Assembly: GCA_021807065.1 (NCBI GenBank)
Contig: JAKAPO010000179.1
Coordinates: forward strand, 1 to 5,535
Reading direction: 5' to 3'
Source: a bacterium
Lineage (GTDB): Bacteria > Vulcanimicrobiota > Vulcanimicrobiia > Vulcanimicrobiales > Vulcanimicrobiaceae
Length of the DNA stretch: 5,535 nt
How positions within the stretch are numbered: the stretch's first letter is position 1; each line of letters begins with the position of its first letter. Positions 1 to 5,253 of the stretch are shown here, one piece after another. The position numbers and the translations under genes are program-made. The notes beneath the pieces are model-generated. The model was not told the DNA's origin. It did not search any database and saw only the letters and a list, made by a program, of their open reading frames with translations.

Positions 1-735
1 GCCGTAGGCGGGGTGAACGCACCGTTCACGTACGGCGGCGGACAGCAACCGGGCACGCAGATCACGTCCTGGGCGGAGAACACCACCTTCGCCGGCGACG
101 GCTATCTCGACAACTCACCCGGAAGCGGCGGTGGTCCGGCATGCTGCTTCGCCGCTCCGGCGTGGCAGGCGGCCGCGCCGATCGGCGCAACGAAACGGGA
201 AACGCCCGACATCTCGTTGCTGGCTGACCCGAGCACGGGCGTGCTGATCGTCGTCAACGCTGCATTCGGCTCGTCCGGCGGCTACGGCTACGGTTCCTCG
301 GGCGGAACATCGGCGGCAGCGCCGGAGGCCGCCGCGATGTTCGGCGATTTCCTCTCGGCATGCAAGGCGAATGCGACCTGCGCTTCGCACGGATCGGGCT
401 CGCATCCGTACCGCTGGGGCATTGCGGCAGCAGAGGCATTCTATGCGATTGCGGAGGCGCAGGCCAGTTACGGTACGCAAGCCGGCTGCGCCGGGGGCTC
501 ACCCGGCGCATTCTACGACGTGTGCGCCGGCTCGAATGGAACGCGAATCGCAGCAACCCCGGGTCCGACGCCGACGCCGCCGGGGACGCCGACGCCTGCG
601 CCAACGACCATCTACATCGGCTTCGCCTCGGGACCGGGCTACGACGAAGTAACCGGGCTTGGCGTGCCGTTTGGTGGGGCTCTAGCGAACAAGATGTTCG
701 GCTACTGCGGTTGTGGCACGCTGAACTTGCCGTAA
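1..735 (+). CDS. S53 family (sedolisin/kumamolisin) secreted peptidase, C-terminal part
   Basis: This is the 3' part of a gene that begins upstream of the window; the frame is open from base 1, so the GTG at 13 is not taken as the start. S53 enzymes are secreted serine-carboxyl endopeptidases, usually active at acid pH. Numbering residues from base 1, the visible family features are AVGGV at the edge, SGGG followed by an APAWQ stretch, PDISLLADPSTG near residue 71, and GGTSAAAP with the probable nucleophile Ser104. A C-terminal GYDEVTGLG (Asp215) matches the family's calcium-site region. The Glu/Asp partners of the catalytic Ser would lie upstream, outside the window. Several Cys pairs (CC near 55, then C near 121, 127, 160, 170 and CGC at the end) suggest disulfides in an exported protein. 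Unusual is a Pro/Thr-rich linker at residues 186-203, just before the calcium-site segment. The family call is firm; substrate and cleavage specificity are unknown. Confidence 0.88.
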   Translation, partial: AVGGVNAPFTYGGGQQPGTQITSWAENTTFAGDGYLDNSPGSGGGPACCFAAPAWQAAAPIGATKRETPDISLLADPSTGVLIVVNAAFGSSGGYGYGSSGGTSAAAPEAAAMFGDFLSACKANATCASHGSGSHPYRWGIAAAEAFYAIAEAQASYGTQAGCAGGSPGAFYDVCAGSNGTRIAATPGPTPTPPGTPTPAPTTIYIGFASGPGYDEVTGLGVPFGGALANKMFGYCGCGTLNLP

Positions 736-759
736 ACGTTGTCATCGCTTCGCAAAATA

Positions 760-785
760 GAGGGGCCGCCGTACGGCGGCCCCTC
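760..785. terminator. GC-rich hairpin, probable bidirectional terminator
   Basis: An 11-bp perfect inverted repeat (arms 760-770 and 775-785) encloses a GTAC loop. It lies between the convergent peptidase and outer-membrane protein genes. Read on the minus strand, the stem is followed by TATTTTG, a modest U tract, so it best fits termination of the minus-strand gene. On the plus strand it is 25 bp after the peptidase stop but lacks a clear T run. Confidence 0.6.
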
Positions 786-795
786 GGTTCTCGGG

Positions 796-875
796 TCATC
801 CCGAGCGAACCCTTCGACTGAGCTGCTCTCGCAGGGCGCTTAGGACAGGCCGAGCAACGTCAAGGGAGGCGGCTC
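796..875 (+). repeat. Dispersed GC-rich intergenic repeat, copy 1
   Basis: This begins with TCATCCCGAGCG, passes through a TTCGACTGAGC segment and GGACAGG, and ends in a 27-base half (849-875). That half matches the copy at 3311-3337 at 24 of 27 positions. It is the longest of the copies here and lies wholly between the terminator hairpin and the restored stop of the outer-membrane protein gene. It resembles the REP-like or MITE-like repeats that litter intergenic DNA in several high-GC phyla. No transposase is present, and I see no clear target-site duplication. Confidence 0.7.
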
Positions 876-890
876 AACGCATCCACTCGG

Positions 891-1659
891 TTAGAGCTTC
901 CAGTTGAACCCAATTCGCGCGACGGCGCCGTGAAAGTAGAAATCCTTGCCGAACGTCTGCGAGCCAAAGCTCGCCGAGGTCGTGTACGGTTGCAGCGTGT
1001 AGAGAAGGCCCTCGACCTTCACCGACATGTGGGGATTCACATACCACTCGCCCCCGAGTCCATAGGTCCAGCCGCTGCGTTGCGTGCTCGTTTTGGCTGG
1101 AATGCTGATGGCGGCCGAGGCGATGTGCGAGTAGAGCGTCCAATTTCCCTGAGCCCATCCGCCTGTCGCATAGACAAGTGTCTTTCCCGAAGCGACTCCG
1201 ACGCGCAGCCGCTCCGTTGTGAAACGACGTCATGCTTTCGGATGCGTCGAACTGGCCCTGCGCGGAGAGAGCGCACGGTCCGGCGACCGAGCAGAGCAGC
1301 CCGTTGAAGTTCATCGATCCGTTGAGCGTCGATCCTTGATAGTCGAACTCGGGGCCGATCACGAGCGGACCCGCCTGCCAGTTTGCGCCGAGTTGAACGC
1401 CGCCGAGAAAGCCGAGCGCATTCATCTTGCCGAACGCCGGGTAGACACAAAGGGGCGGGTACTTGACACCACCGATCGCGCACGTCTCGACCCCGGTGTC
1501 ATGATTGATGGCTTCGCCAACGTTGGCACCAATGTAGATCCCGGTCCAGTTGACTTGGCCGGGCTGCGACCCGTAGGAGCCTTGGGCGCGCGCTACAGCG
1601 GGGTCGAAGAGTACCGCTGCGAGCAGCGCCACCACGCCCGCCGCGAAGAGGTTTCGCAT
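891..1659 (-). pseudogene. Outer-membrane beta-barrel protein, frameshifted
   Basis: The ATG at 1659 is well supported by AAGGAG at 1667-1672, 7 nt upstream. Residues 1-26 form a classic signal peptide, a short basic start then a hydrophobic run ending in ARA-Q. The mature part begins with WTGIYIGANVG, then GGVQLGANWQAGPLVIGPEFDYQGS, typical of the porin-like OMP beta-barrel family. Near codon 146 (TTT at 1222-1224) the frame breaks. Reading on directly, the protein turns into Arg-rich nonsense that stops at 874. Dropping one base gives SFTTERLRVGVASGK, then LVYATGGWAQGNW, WTYGLGGEWYVNP, a KVEGLLYTL strand and a final ARIGFNWKL with stop at 891-893. That is a normal barrel end and about 255 residues in total. 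It is either a recent pseudogene or a sequencing or assembly indel. A porin or surface structural role is likely, but ligand and function are unknown. Confidence 0.82.
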
Positions 1660-1831
1660 TATTGATCTCCTTATCGTCCGGTTGCCTTGTTATGCCGGGA
1701 AGCGAGGTTGGGACCGCGACCTATGCCAGCCGAACGGCCGTCAGGTGAGGAATTGCGGCGGCCGCCCGAGCGCTCCTCCTTGATCTGATGGAGTACCTCA
1801 CATCGAGGGCCGGGCGTCTTGCGCGCGTTGC

Positions 1832-1837
1832 TATAAT
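1832..1837 (+). promoter_or_regulatory. Candidate -10 box (TATAAT) of rpmE-prfA
   Basis: A perfect TATAAT ends 8 nt before the rpmE GTG. This would place transcription start at or within a few bases of the start codon. No convincing -35 hexamer is seen at 16-18 bp upstream. The only ribosome-binding candidate is GAGG at 1838-1841, with a short 4-nt spacer. Confidence 0.5.
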
Positions 1838-1845
1838 GAGGCGTT

Positions 1846-2118
1846 GTGAAAGAGAAGATCCACCCCGCCTGGTATCCCGAGGCGCGGGTCCACTGTGCCT
1901 GCGGCAACAGCTTCACCACCGGCTCGACCAAGCCGGAGATAGCCGTCGAGATCTGTTCGGCCTGCCATCCGCTCTTCACGGGCCAGCAGAAGTTGGTCGA
2001 CACGGCGGGCCGGGTCGACAAGTTCCAGCAACGCGCCGCCATCGCGAAGCGCAAACAAGAGGAGGCAGCGGCCCGCAAGAAGGCGCGCGAAGCGAGAGAA
2101 GCCGCGTCCCAGCTTTAA
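1846..2118 (+). CDS. rpmE: 50S ribosomal protein L31 (zinc-binding form)
   Basis: This is a 90-residue protein with the L31 signature: KIHPAWYPEARVHCACGNSF near the start, then STKPEIAVEICSACHPLFTG, and KLVDTAGRVDKF. L31 sits on the central protuberance of the large subunit and contributes to a bridge with the small subunit. Four cysteines (Cys17, Cys19, Cys37, Cys40) form the CxC...CxxC zinc site, so this is the C+ type rather than the zinc-independent paralog. Beyond residue 62 is a Lys/Ala/Glu-rich helical tail, longer than in the shortest family members. The start is the GTG giving MKEKIHP, which matches the usual L31 N-terminus; no in-frame ATG fits. It is the first gene of an apparent rpmE-prfA unit, 9 bp before prfA, and follows a TATAAT box closely enough to suggest a leaderless or very short leader mRNA. 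Confidence 0.97.
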   Translation: MKEKIHPAWYPEARVHCACGNSFTTGSTKPEIAVEICSACHPLFTGQQKLVDTAGRVDKFQQRAAIAKRKQEEAAARKKAREAREAASQL

Positions 2119-2127
2119 GCGTTTGCC

Positions 2128-3201
2128 GTGGATGAACGCGCCCTCGAACGCCTCAAGGCAACGAGCCGTAGATTCGACGAGATCGAGGCTGAGCTATCCG
2201 CTGGGGGCGAGTTCGATCAGGCGCGCTACACCGCCCTGCTGAAAGAGCGCGCTCGAATCGCCGAATCGGTCGAAACCTACCGCGAGTATCGGCGCACGCT
2301 CGACGCATTGGAGAAGAACGCCGCGTTGCTTGCAGATCCCGAGATGCGCGAACTTGCCGAGGAGGAAGAGCGAGCGCTGCAGGCCGGCCGCGCAAAGTTG
2401 GAGGAGCGGCTCTCCGAGCTACTGATTCCCAAGGATCCGGACGACGACAAAGACGTCTTTATCGAGGTTCGAGCGGGTGCCGGCGGCGACGAAGCCGCGA
2501 TCTTCGCCGGCGATCTCGCGCGCATGTACCTGCGCTTCGCCGAGACGCGCCACATGAAGATCGCGCTCGTTTCTGAGAGCCCGAGCGAAGCGGGCGGGTT
2601 CAAAGAGATCGTCTTCGCGGTCAAAGGCGAGCAGCCGTACCGGTGGTTCAAGCACGAATCCGGAGTGCATCGCGTCCAACGCGTTCCGGTGACCGAGGCC
2701 CAAGGGCGCATCCACACCTCAACCGCCACCGTTGCGGTCTTGCCGCAAGTCGATGAAGACGTAGAGATCGAGATCAAGCCGTCGGATTTGGAGATCGATA
2801 CGTTCAAAGCGAGCGGTGCCGGTGGGCAGTACGTCAACAAGACCGAGTCGGCGGTGCGCATCACCCACGTGCCGACGGGGGTTGTGGTCGCATCGCAGCA
2901 GGAGCGATCGCAGCAGCAGAACCGCGAGCGGGCGATGCAGATGCTGCGCGCCATCCTCTACGAGCGCCGCAAACGCGAACAAGAAGAGGCGACCGGCATG
3001 CTGCGCCGCAGTCAAGTCGGCACCGGCGACCGCTCGGAGAAGATCCGAACGTACAACGTTCCGCAAGATCGCGTGACCGACCACCGCACCGGCCAAAGTT
3101 ACGGCAATATTCGCGGGATTCTCGACGGTAACATCGGAGCGCTCGTGGAGGATCTGCTGCGCGACGAGCGCGCGCGTCTGCTCGCCGGCTCCGCCGCCTA
3201 A
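2128..3201 (+). CDS. prfA: Peptide chain release factor 1 (RF1)
   Basis: RF1 recognises UAA and UAG in the ribosomal A site and triggers peptide release. The 357 residues match the usual length. The N-terminal region is coiled and charged. The PCRF domain includes EVRAGAGGDEAAIFAGDLARMY. The tripeptide anticodon region reads HRVQRVPVTEAQGR, with Pro187-Val188-Thr189. The P-x-T form is the RF1 type, as opposed to the S-P-F of RF2. The catalytic GGQ is at residues 232-234 within SGAGGQYVNKTESAVR, and Gln234 is the expected target of the PrmC encoded downstream. The C-terminal EKIRTYNVPQDRVTDHR stretch is also typical. The GTG at 2128, giving MDERALERL, fits the family start. No Shine-Dalgarno is visible in the 9-bp gap after rpmE, so translational coupling to rpmE is likely. 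No frameshift element is expected for RF1 and none is seen. Confidence 0.98.
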   Translation: MDERALERLKATSRRFDEIEAELSAGGEFDQARYTALLKERARIAESVETYREYRRTLDALEKNAALLADPEMRELAEEEERALQAGRAKLEERLSELLIPKDPDDDKDVFIEVRAGAGGDEAAIFAGDLARMYLRFAETRHMKIALVSESPSEAGGFKEIVFAVKGEQPYRWFKHESGVHRVQRVPVTEAQGRIHTSTATVAVLPQVDEDVEIEIKPSDLEIDTFKASGAGGQYVNKTESAVRITHVPTGVVVASQQERSQQQNRERAMQMLRAILYERRKREQEEATGMLRRSQVGTGDRSEKIRTYNVPQDRVTDHRTGQSYGNIRGILDGNIGALVEDLLRDERARLLAGSAA

Positions 3202-3256
3202 CCCTGCCATCCCCGAACCAGTGAACGAGTCGTAGGCGGCATGCGTCCTCGATGTT

Positions 3257-3275
3257 GGCCGCGCACGGCGCGGCC
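3257..3275 (+). terminator. GC hairpin after prfA, weak terminator candidate
   Basis: The arms GGCCGCGC (3257-3264) and GCGCGGCC (3268-3275) form a perfect 8-bp GC stem around an ACG loop, 55 bp after the prfA stop. Only TT follows, so the U tract is poor. It may be a weak terminator, an attenuating structure or an mRNA 3'-end stabiliser. Confidence 0.4.
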
Positions 3276-3285
3276 TTCCACCCTG

Positions 3286-3337
3286 TCATCCCGAGCGAGC
3301 GAGGCGCCGCGCCGAGCGACGTCGAGGGAGGCGCCTC
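3286..3337 (+). repeat. Dispersed GC-rich intergenic repeat, copy 2
   Basis: This starts TCATCCCGAGCG like copy 1 and ends in a half (3311-3337) that is 24 of 27 identical to 849-875. It contains an internal inverted repeat, GAGGCGCC at 3301-3308 and GGCGCCTC at 3330-3337, able to fold into a hairpin. It ends 7 bp before the prmC start. Confidence 0.7.
3326..3331 (+). promoter_or_regulatory. Candidate ribosome-binding site of prmC inside the repeat
   Basis: GGGAGG is the only purine-rich anti-SD match before the prmC ATG, but its 13-nt spacer is long. It lies within repeat copy 2 and partly inside the arm 3330-3337 of the repeat's hairpin, so folding could mask it. Confidence 0.4.
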
Positions 3338-3344
3338 TTAGCAC

Positions 3345-4262
3345 ATGCCCAGCATTAGCGATTCTCTAAAATTGGCCGAGACGGTGCTTTCACCGGCTTC
3401 GTCATCACCGCGGGCGGACGCCGAGTTGTTGCTCGCGCACGTATTGGACCGCGAGCTCTCCTTCTTGATCGCGTACCCGGAACATGTCCTGACGGAGGCG
3501 CAATCGCAGGAGTTGCACTCGCTCCTCGAGCGCCGCGCGCAGGGCGTTCCCGTCGCCTATCTGACCGGCAGCGCGTGGTTCTACGGAAGGCGATTCATCG
3601 TGAACGAGCGCGTGCTCATCCCGCGCCCGGAGACCGAGCATCTCGTCGACGAGGCCCTCGCCTTCCTTCGAGAGCGGTCTGCGAAGGATGGGCCGCACTC
3701 GCGGGCGGTCGTCGTCGACGTCGGCACCGGCAGCGGCGCCATCGCCTGCACGGTGGCAGCAGAGCTACCTCACTGCATCGTCTATTCGACCGAACGCAGT
3801 TCCGCGGCTCTTGCCGTCGCAAGAGCAAATGCCAAAGCTCTTGGCCTCTATCACCCCGAGCGTGTCGAGGGAAGCGCCCCGTGTCATGCCGAGCCCGTCG
3901 CGGGAGGCGCCGTACATCTCGAGCTCGCCGATCTTCTCCCTTCAGGTGCGGCGCTTAGGTTCGATTGCGTGATCGCCAACCTGCCCTACATCCCGAGCGT
4001 GGAGGTACCGACTGCTCTGGCCTTCGAACCGCGCGAAGCGCTCGACGGCGGCCCCGACGGCTTGCGTGAGTATCGTCGGCTGCTCAAGATGCTGCCGCAA
4101 CGTCTCAACGCCGGCGCAAACGTGCTCCTCGAAGCCGCACCGCCGACGATACGCGCGCTCAGGGAGCTGGCCGAAGCCGCTTTCGACGATGCGAGGATCG
4201 CCGTACGGATGGATTATGCGGGAATGGCCCGCGTCGTGACCGTTGACATCGCGTGCAGTTAG
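3345..4262 (+). CDS. prmC: Peptide chain release factor N5-glutamine methyltransferase
   Basis: PrmC (HemK) transfers a methyl group from S-adenosylmethionine to the glutamine of the GGQ motif in release factors. The N-terminal helical domain includes SPRADAELLLAHVL, and the linker has GVPVAYLTGSAWFYGRRF and VLIPRPETEHLVD. The SAM-binding motif is VVDVGTGSGAIA (Asp125 to Gly131), with Glu150 as the likely ribose-binding acid. The catalytic motif reads Asn212-Leu-Pro-Tyr215 instead of the canonical NPPY. The 305 residues exceed the usual 275-290. The excess is a segment of about 21 residues (169-189) between the helix ALAVARANAKALGL and the strand VHLELADLL. It is encoded by two in-frame degenerate copies of the dispersed repeat. 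The ATG at 3345 fits the family start, since MPSISDSLKLAETVL aligns with normal N-termini. prmC lies 143 bp after prfA, whose product is its substrate. The gene appears intact. Confidence 0.95.
   Translation: MPSISDSLKLAETVLSPASSSPRADAELLLAHVLDRELSFLIAYPEHVLTEAQSQELHSLLERRAQGVPVAYLTGSAWFYGRRFIVNERVLIPRPETEHLVDEALAFLRERSAKDGPHSRAVVVDVGTGSGAIACTVAAELPHCIVYSTERSSAALAVARANAKALGLYHPERVEGSAPCHAEPVAGGAVHLELADLLPSGAALRFDCVIANLPYIPSVEVPTALAFEPREALDGGPDGLREYRRLLKMLPQRLNAGANVLLEAAPPTIRALRELAEAAFDDARIAVRMDYAGMARVVTVDIACS
3851..3911 (+). repeat. Two degenerate repeat units inside prmC
   Basis: Units 3851-3878 and 3884-3911 are 28 bases each and agree at about 22 of 28 positions. The 33-bp period equals 11 codons, so the frame is kept. 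Each unit has the TCAnnCCGAGC...GGGAnGCGCC pattern of the intergenic copies at 796-875 and 3286-3337. They encode the residues HPERVEGSAPCHAEPVAGGA, the kind of peptide such repeats yield when translated. Confidence 0.75.
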
Positions 4263-4271
4263 TTGTAATAT
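4243..4271 (+). promoter_or_regulatory. Candidate sigma-70-type promoter of the toxin-antitoxin pair
   Basis: A perfect TTGACA -35 (4243-4248) is separated by 17 bp from TAATAT (4266-4271), a 4-of-6 match to TATAAT keeping the key first, second and last bases. The -35 lies in the last codons of prmC. Transcription would begin near 4278, leaving a leader of about 30 nt that includes AAGGA at 4294-4298. Confidence 0.6.
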
Positions 4272-4290
4272 GAAATATATAAAAATATTA
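4266..4290. promoter_or_regulatory. AT-rich inverted repeat, candidate autoregulatory operator
   Basis: TAATAT (4266-4271) and ATATTA (4285-4290) are exact reverse complements, 13 bp apart. They overlap the proposed -10 and the predicted transcription start. Type II antitoxins commonly repress their own operon from such a position. In DNA this AT-rich a 6-bp arm can arise by chance. Confidence 0.35.
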
Positions 4291-4307
4291 GTTAAGGATT
4301 TATAAAA

Positions 4308-4763
4308 ATGGTTACTAGAGCGCACTTAGGACTTGTGGCACGCGACCTGAAGAAGAGGCTGGGCACCCGCGCCTTCTTGACGGTCCGCCGGTCCGAAATA
4401 ACGCAGGTCGTGCGCGATTTTTCGGGTGAAGACTCGACGCGGGTGAAGACGATCATGGGGCAAGAACTCGAGCAAGCGCTCCTGGAGCAGGGCGTACGTT
4501 GTTTTCCGAGTCTCGCGGAGACTTCTGAAGACGCCGTCCGTCTGTTCCACGCGGGCACTTTTACCGGCGCGATCGTTGATATGCTGCGGCACCCGGCGCC
4601 GGAGACGGACCGGGAACTGGCCGAAGCGCTGACGAAGCTCAAGGGCAGGTGGAACTGGACTGAGCGTGCCGAGTCGCCGGAGCACAGTACCGAGCACGAG
4701 TTTGAGCCTGTGAGAATCCGCGGTGAGGCGCTCTCGAGAACGGTCCTTCGAGATCGCCGATAG
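4308..4763 (+). CDS. Unrecognised 151-aa protein, candidate antitoxin of the adjacent PIN toxin
   Basis: I do not recognise this family. The ATG is supported by AAGGA (4294-4298) at a 9-nt spacing. The protein is soluble-looking, with no signal peptide or membrane segment. Residues 4-60 are basic and mostly helical in character, including RRSEITQVVRDFSG and an Leu/Glu-rich helix around 52-61. They are followed by GVRCFPSL, a pattern that could be a winged helix-turn-helix (inference only). A middle part has DAVRLFHAGTFTGAIVDMLR and TDRELAEALTKLKGRWNW. The tail after residue 118 is charged and probably disordered, as antitoxin tails that wrap the toxin often are. It lacks the obvious AbrB, ribbon-helix-helix or Phd/YefM signatures of usual VapB proteins and is longer than most. 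Its stop TAG directly abuts the ATG of the PIN gene. The antitoxin role rests on this position and the promoter layout, not on homology. Confidence 0.6.
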   Translation: MVTRAHLGLVARDLKKRLGTRAFLTVRRSEITQVVRDFSGEDSTRVKTIMGQELEQALLEQGVRCFPSLAETSEDAVRLFHAGTFTGAIVDMLRHPAPETDRELAEALTKLKGRWNWTERAESPEHSTEHEFEPVRIRGEALSRTVLRDRR

Positions 4764-5243
4764 ATGCCGGCGTACTTCCTAGACACGAGCGCTCTCGTCA
4801 AGCTCTACGTTCGCGAGCCCGGCAGCGATCGTATGATCGGCCTCGCGAAGGCAGACGACACGGATGCTCTGGCCGTCCTGTCGTTGACGCCAGTGGAATT
4901 TCGCTCGGCGCTTCGGCGGCGCGAGCGCGTCGGTGACGTAGCGAGCGCCGATGTGTCTCGGATTCTCGAGCGATTCTCTCTACACTTCGAAACACGATTC
5001 GAGCGCGTCCCCGTGAACGAGCCGCTCGTAGAGGCGGCGCTGGGTCTCATCGACCGCCATGCTTTGCGTGCCTATGACGCCCTACAGCTTGCAGGTTGCC
5101 TCGTATGGAAGTCGTCAAGGGCCCTAGGAGAGGTCAGTTTTGCATGTGCCGACGACGCACTCGTGACCGCCGCGAATGCTGAGGGACTGCCGTCATTGAA
5201 TCCAAGTGGGCAAAAGGGTCGCAAAGAGAAACCGGTGAACTAG
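4764..5243 (+). CDS. vapC: VapC-like PIN-domain ribonuclease toxin
   Basis: PIN-domain toxins are Mg2+-dependent ribonucleases that cut tRNA or rRNA and arrest translation until bound by their antitoxin. At 159 residues it is slightly longer than the usual 130-140. The acidic active-site set is visible: Asp7 in YFLDTSALVKLYVREPGS, Glu45 in TPVEFRSALRRRE, Asp105 in LRAYDALQLA, and Asp130 (or Asp131) in FACADDALVTAA. EGLPSLNP follows, the usual last strand. A short basic tail (GQKGRKEK) ends the protein. The ATG directly follows the TAG of the upstream gene with no clear Shine-Dalgarno, so translation is probably coupled, a common way to keep toxin below antitoxin. No catalytic residue is missing, so it should be active. 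The RNA target cannot be read from the sequence. Confidence 0.92.
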   Translation: MPAYFLDTSALVKLYVREPGSDRMIGLAKADDTDALAVLSLTPVEFRSALRRRERVGDVASADVSRILERFSLHFETRFERVPVNEPLVEAALGLIDRHALRAYDALQLAGCLVWKSSRALGEVSFACADDALVTAANAEGLPSLNPSGQKGRKEKPVN

Positions 5244-5253
5244 ACAGTCCCGA

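Noticed and set aside
13..15. GTG at 13 as the start of the peptidase gene
   Set aside because: The frame is open to base 1 and the preceding residues (AVGG) fit the S53 family, so the gene starts upstream of the window.
254..799. Minus-strand open frame opposite the S53 peptidase
   Set aside because: It is Arg/Ser-rich shadow sequence that starts within the repeat and terminator region, while the plus-strand frame has clear protease motifs.
874..890. Stop at 874 as the natural end of the OMP gene
   Set aside because: That frame yields a non-homologous Arg-rich tail ending in repeat DNA. The alternative frame yields beta-barrel strands ending at 891.
1690..1695. CATAAC (minus strand) as a -10 box for the OMP gene
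   Set aside because: No supporting -35 is found at the right spacing, so it is too weak to annotate.
1671..2078. Minus-strand open frame overlapping rpmE and the divergent spacer
   Set aside because: It covers most of rpmE in antisense. Its translation shows no domain, and it would collide with the OMP leader.
2277..2954. Long minus-strand open frame (225 codons) opposite prfA
   Set aside because: It lies entirely antisense to a clear RF1 gene, is Ser/Arg-rich with no recognisable motif, and is expected from GC-rich codon bias.
3851..3911. Two-unit array resembling a minimal CRISPR or tandem repeat array
   Set aside because: There are only two imperfect units, a 5-bp gap is too short for a spacer, the array sits inside a coding frame, and there are no cas genes.
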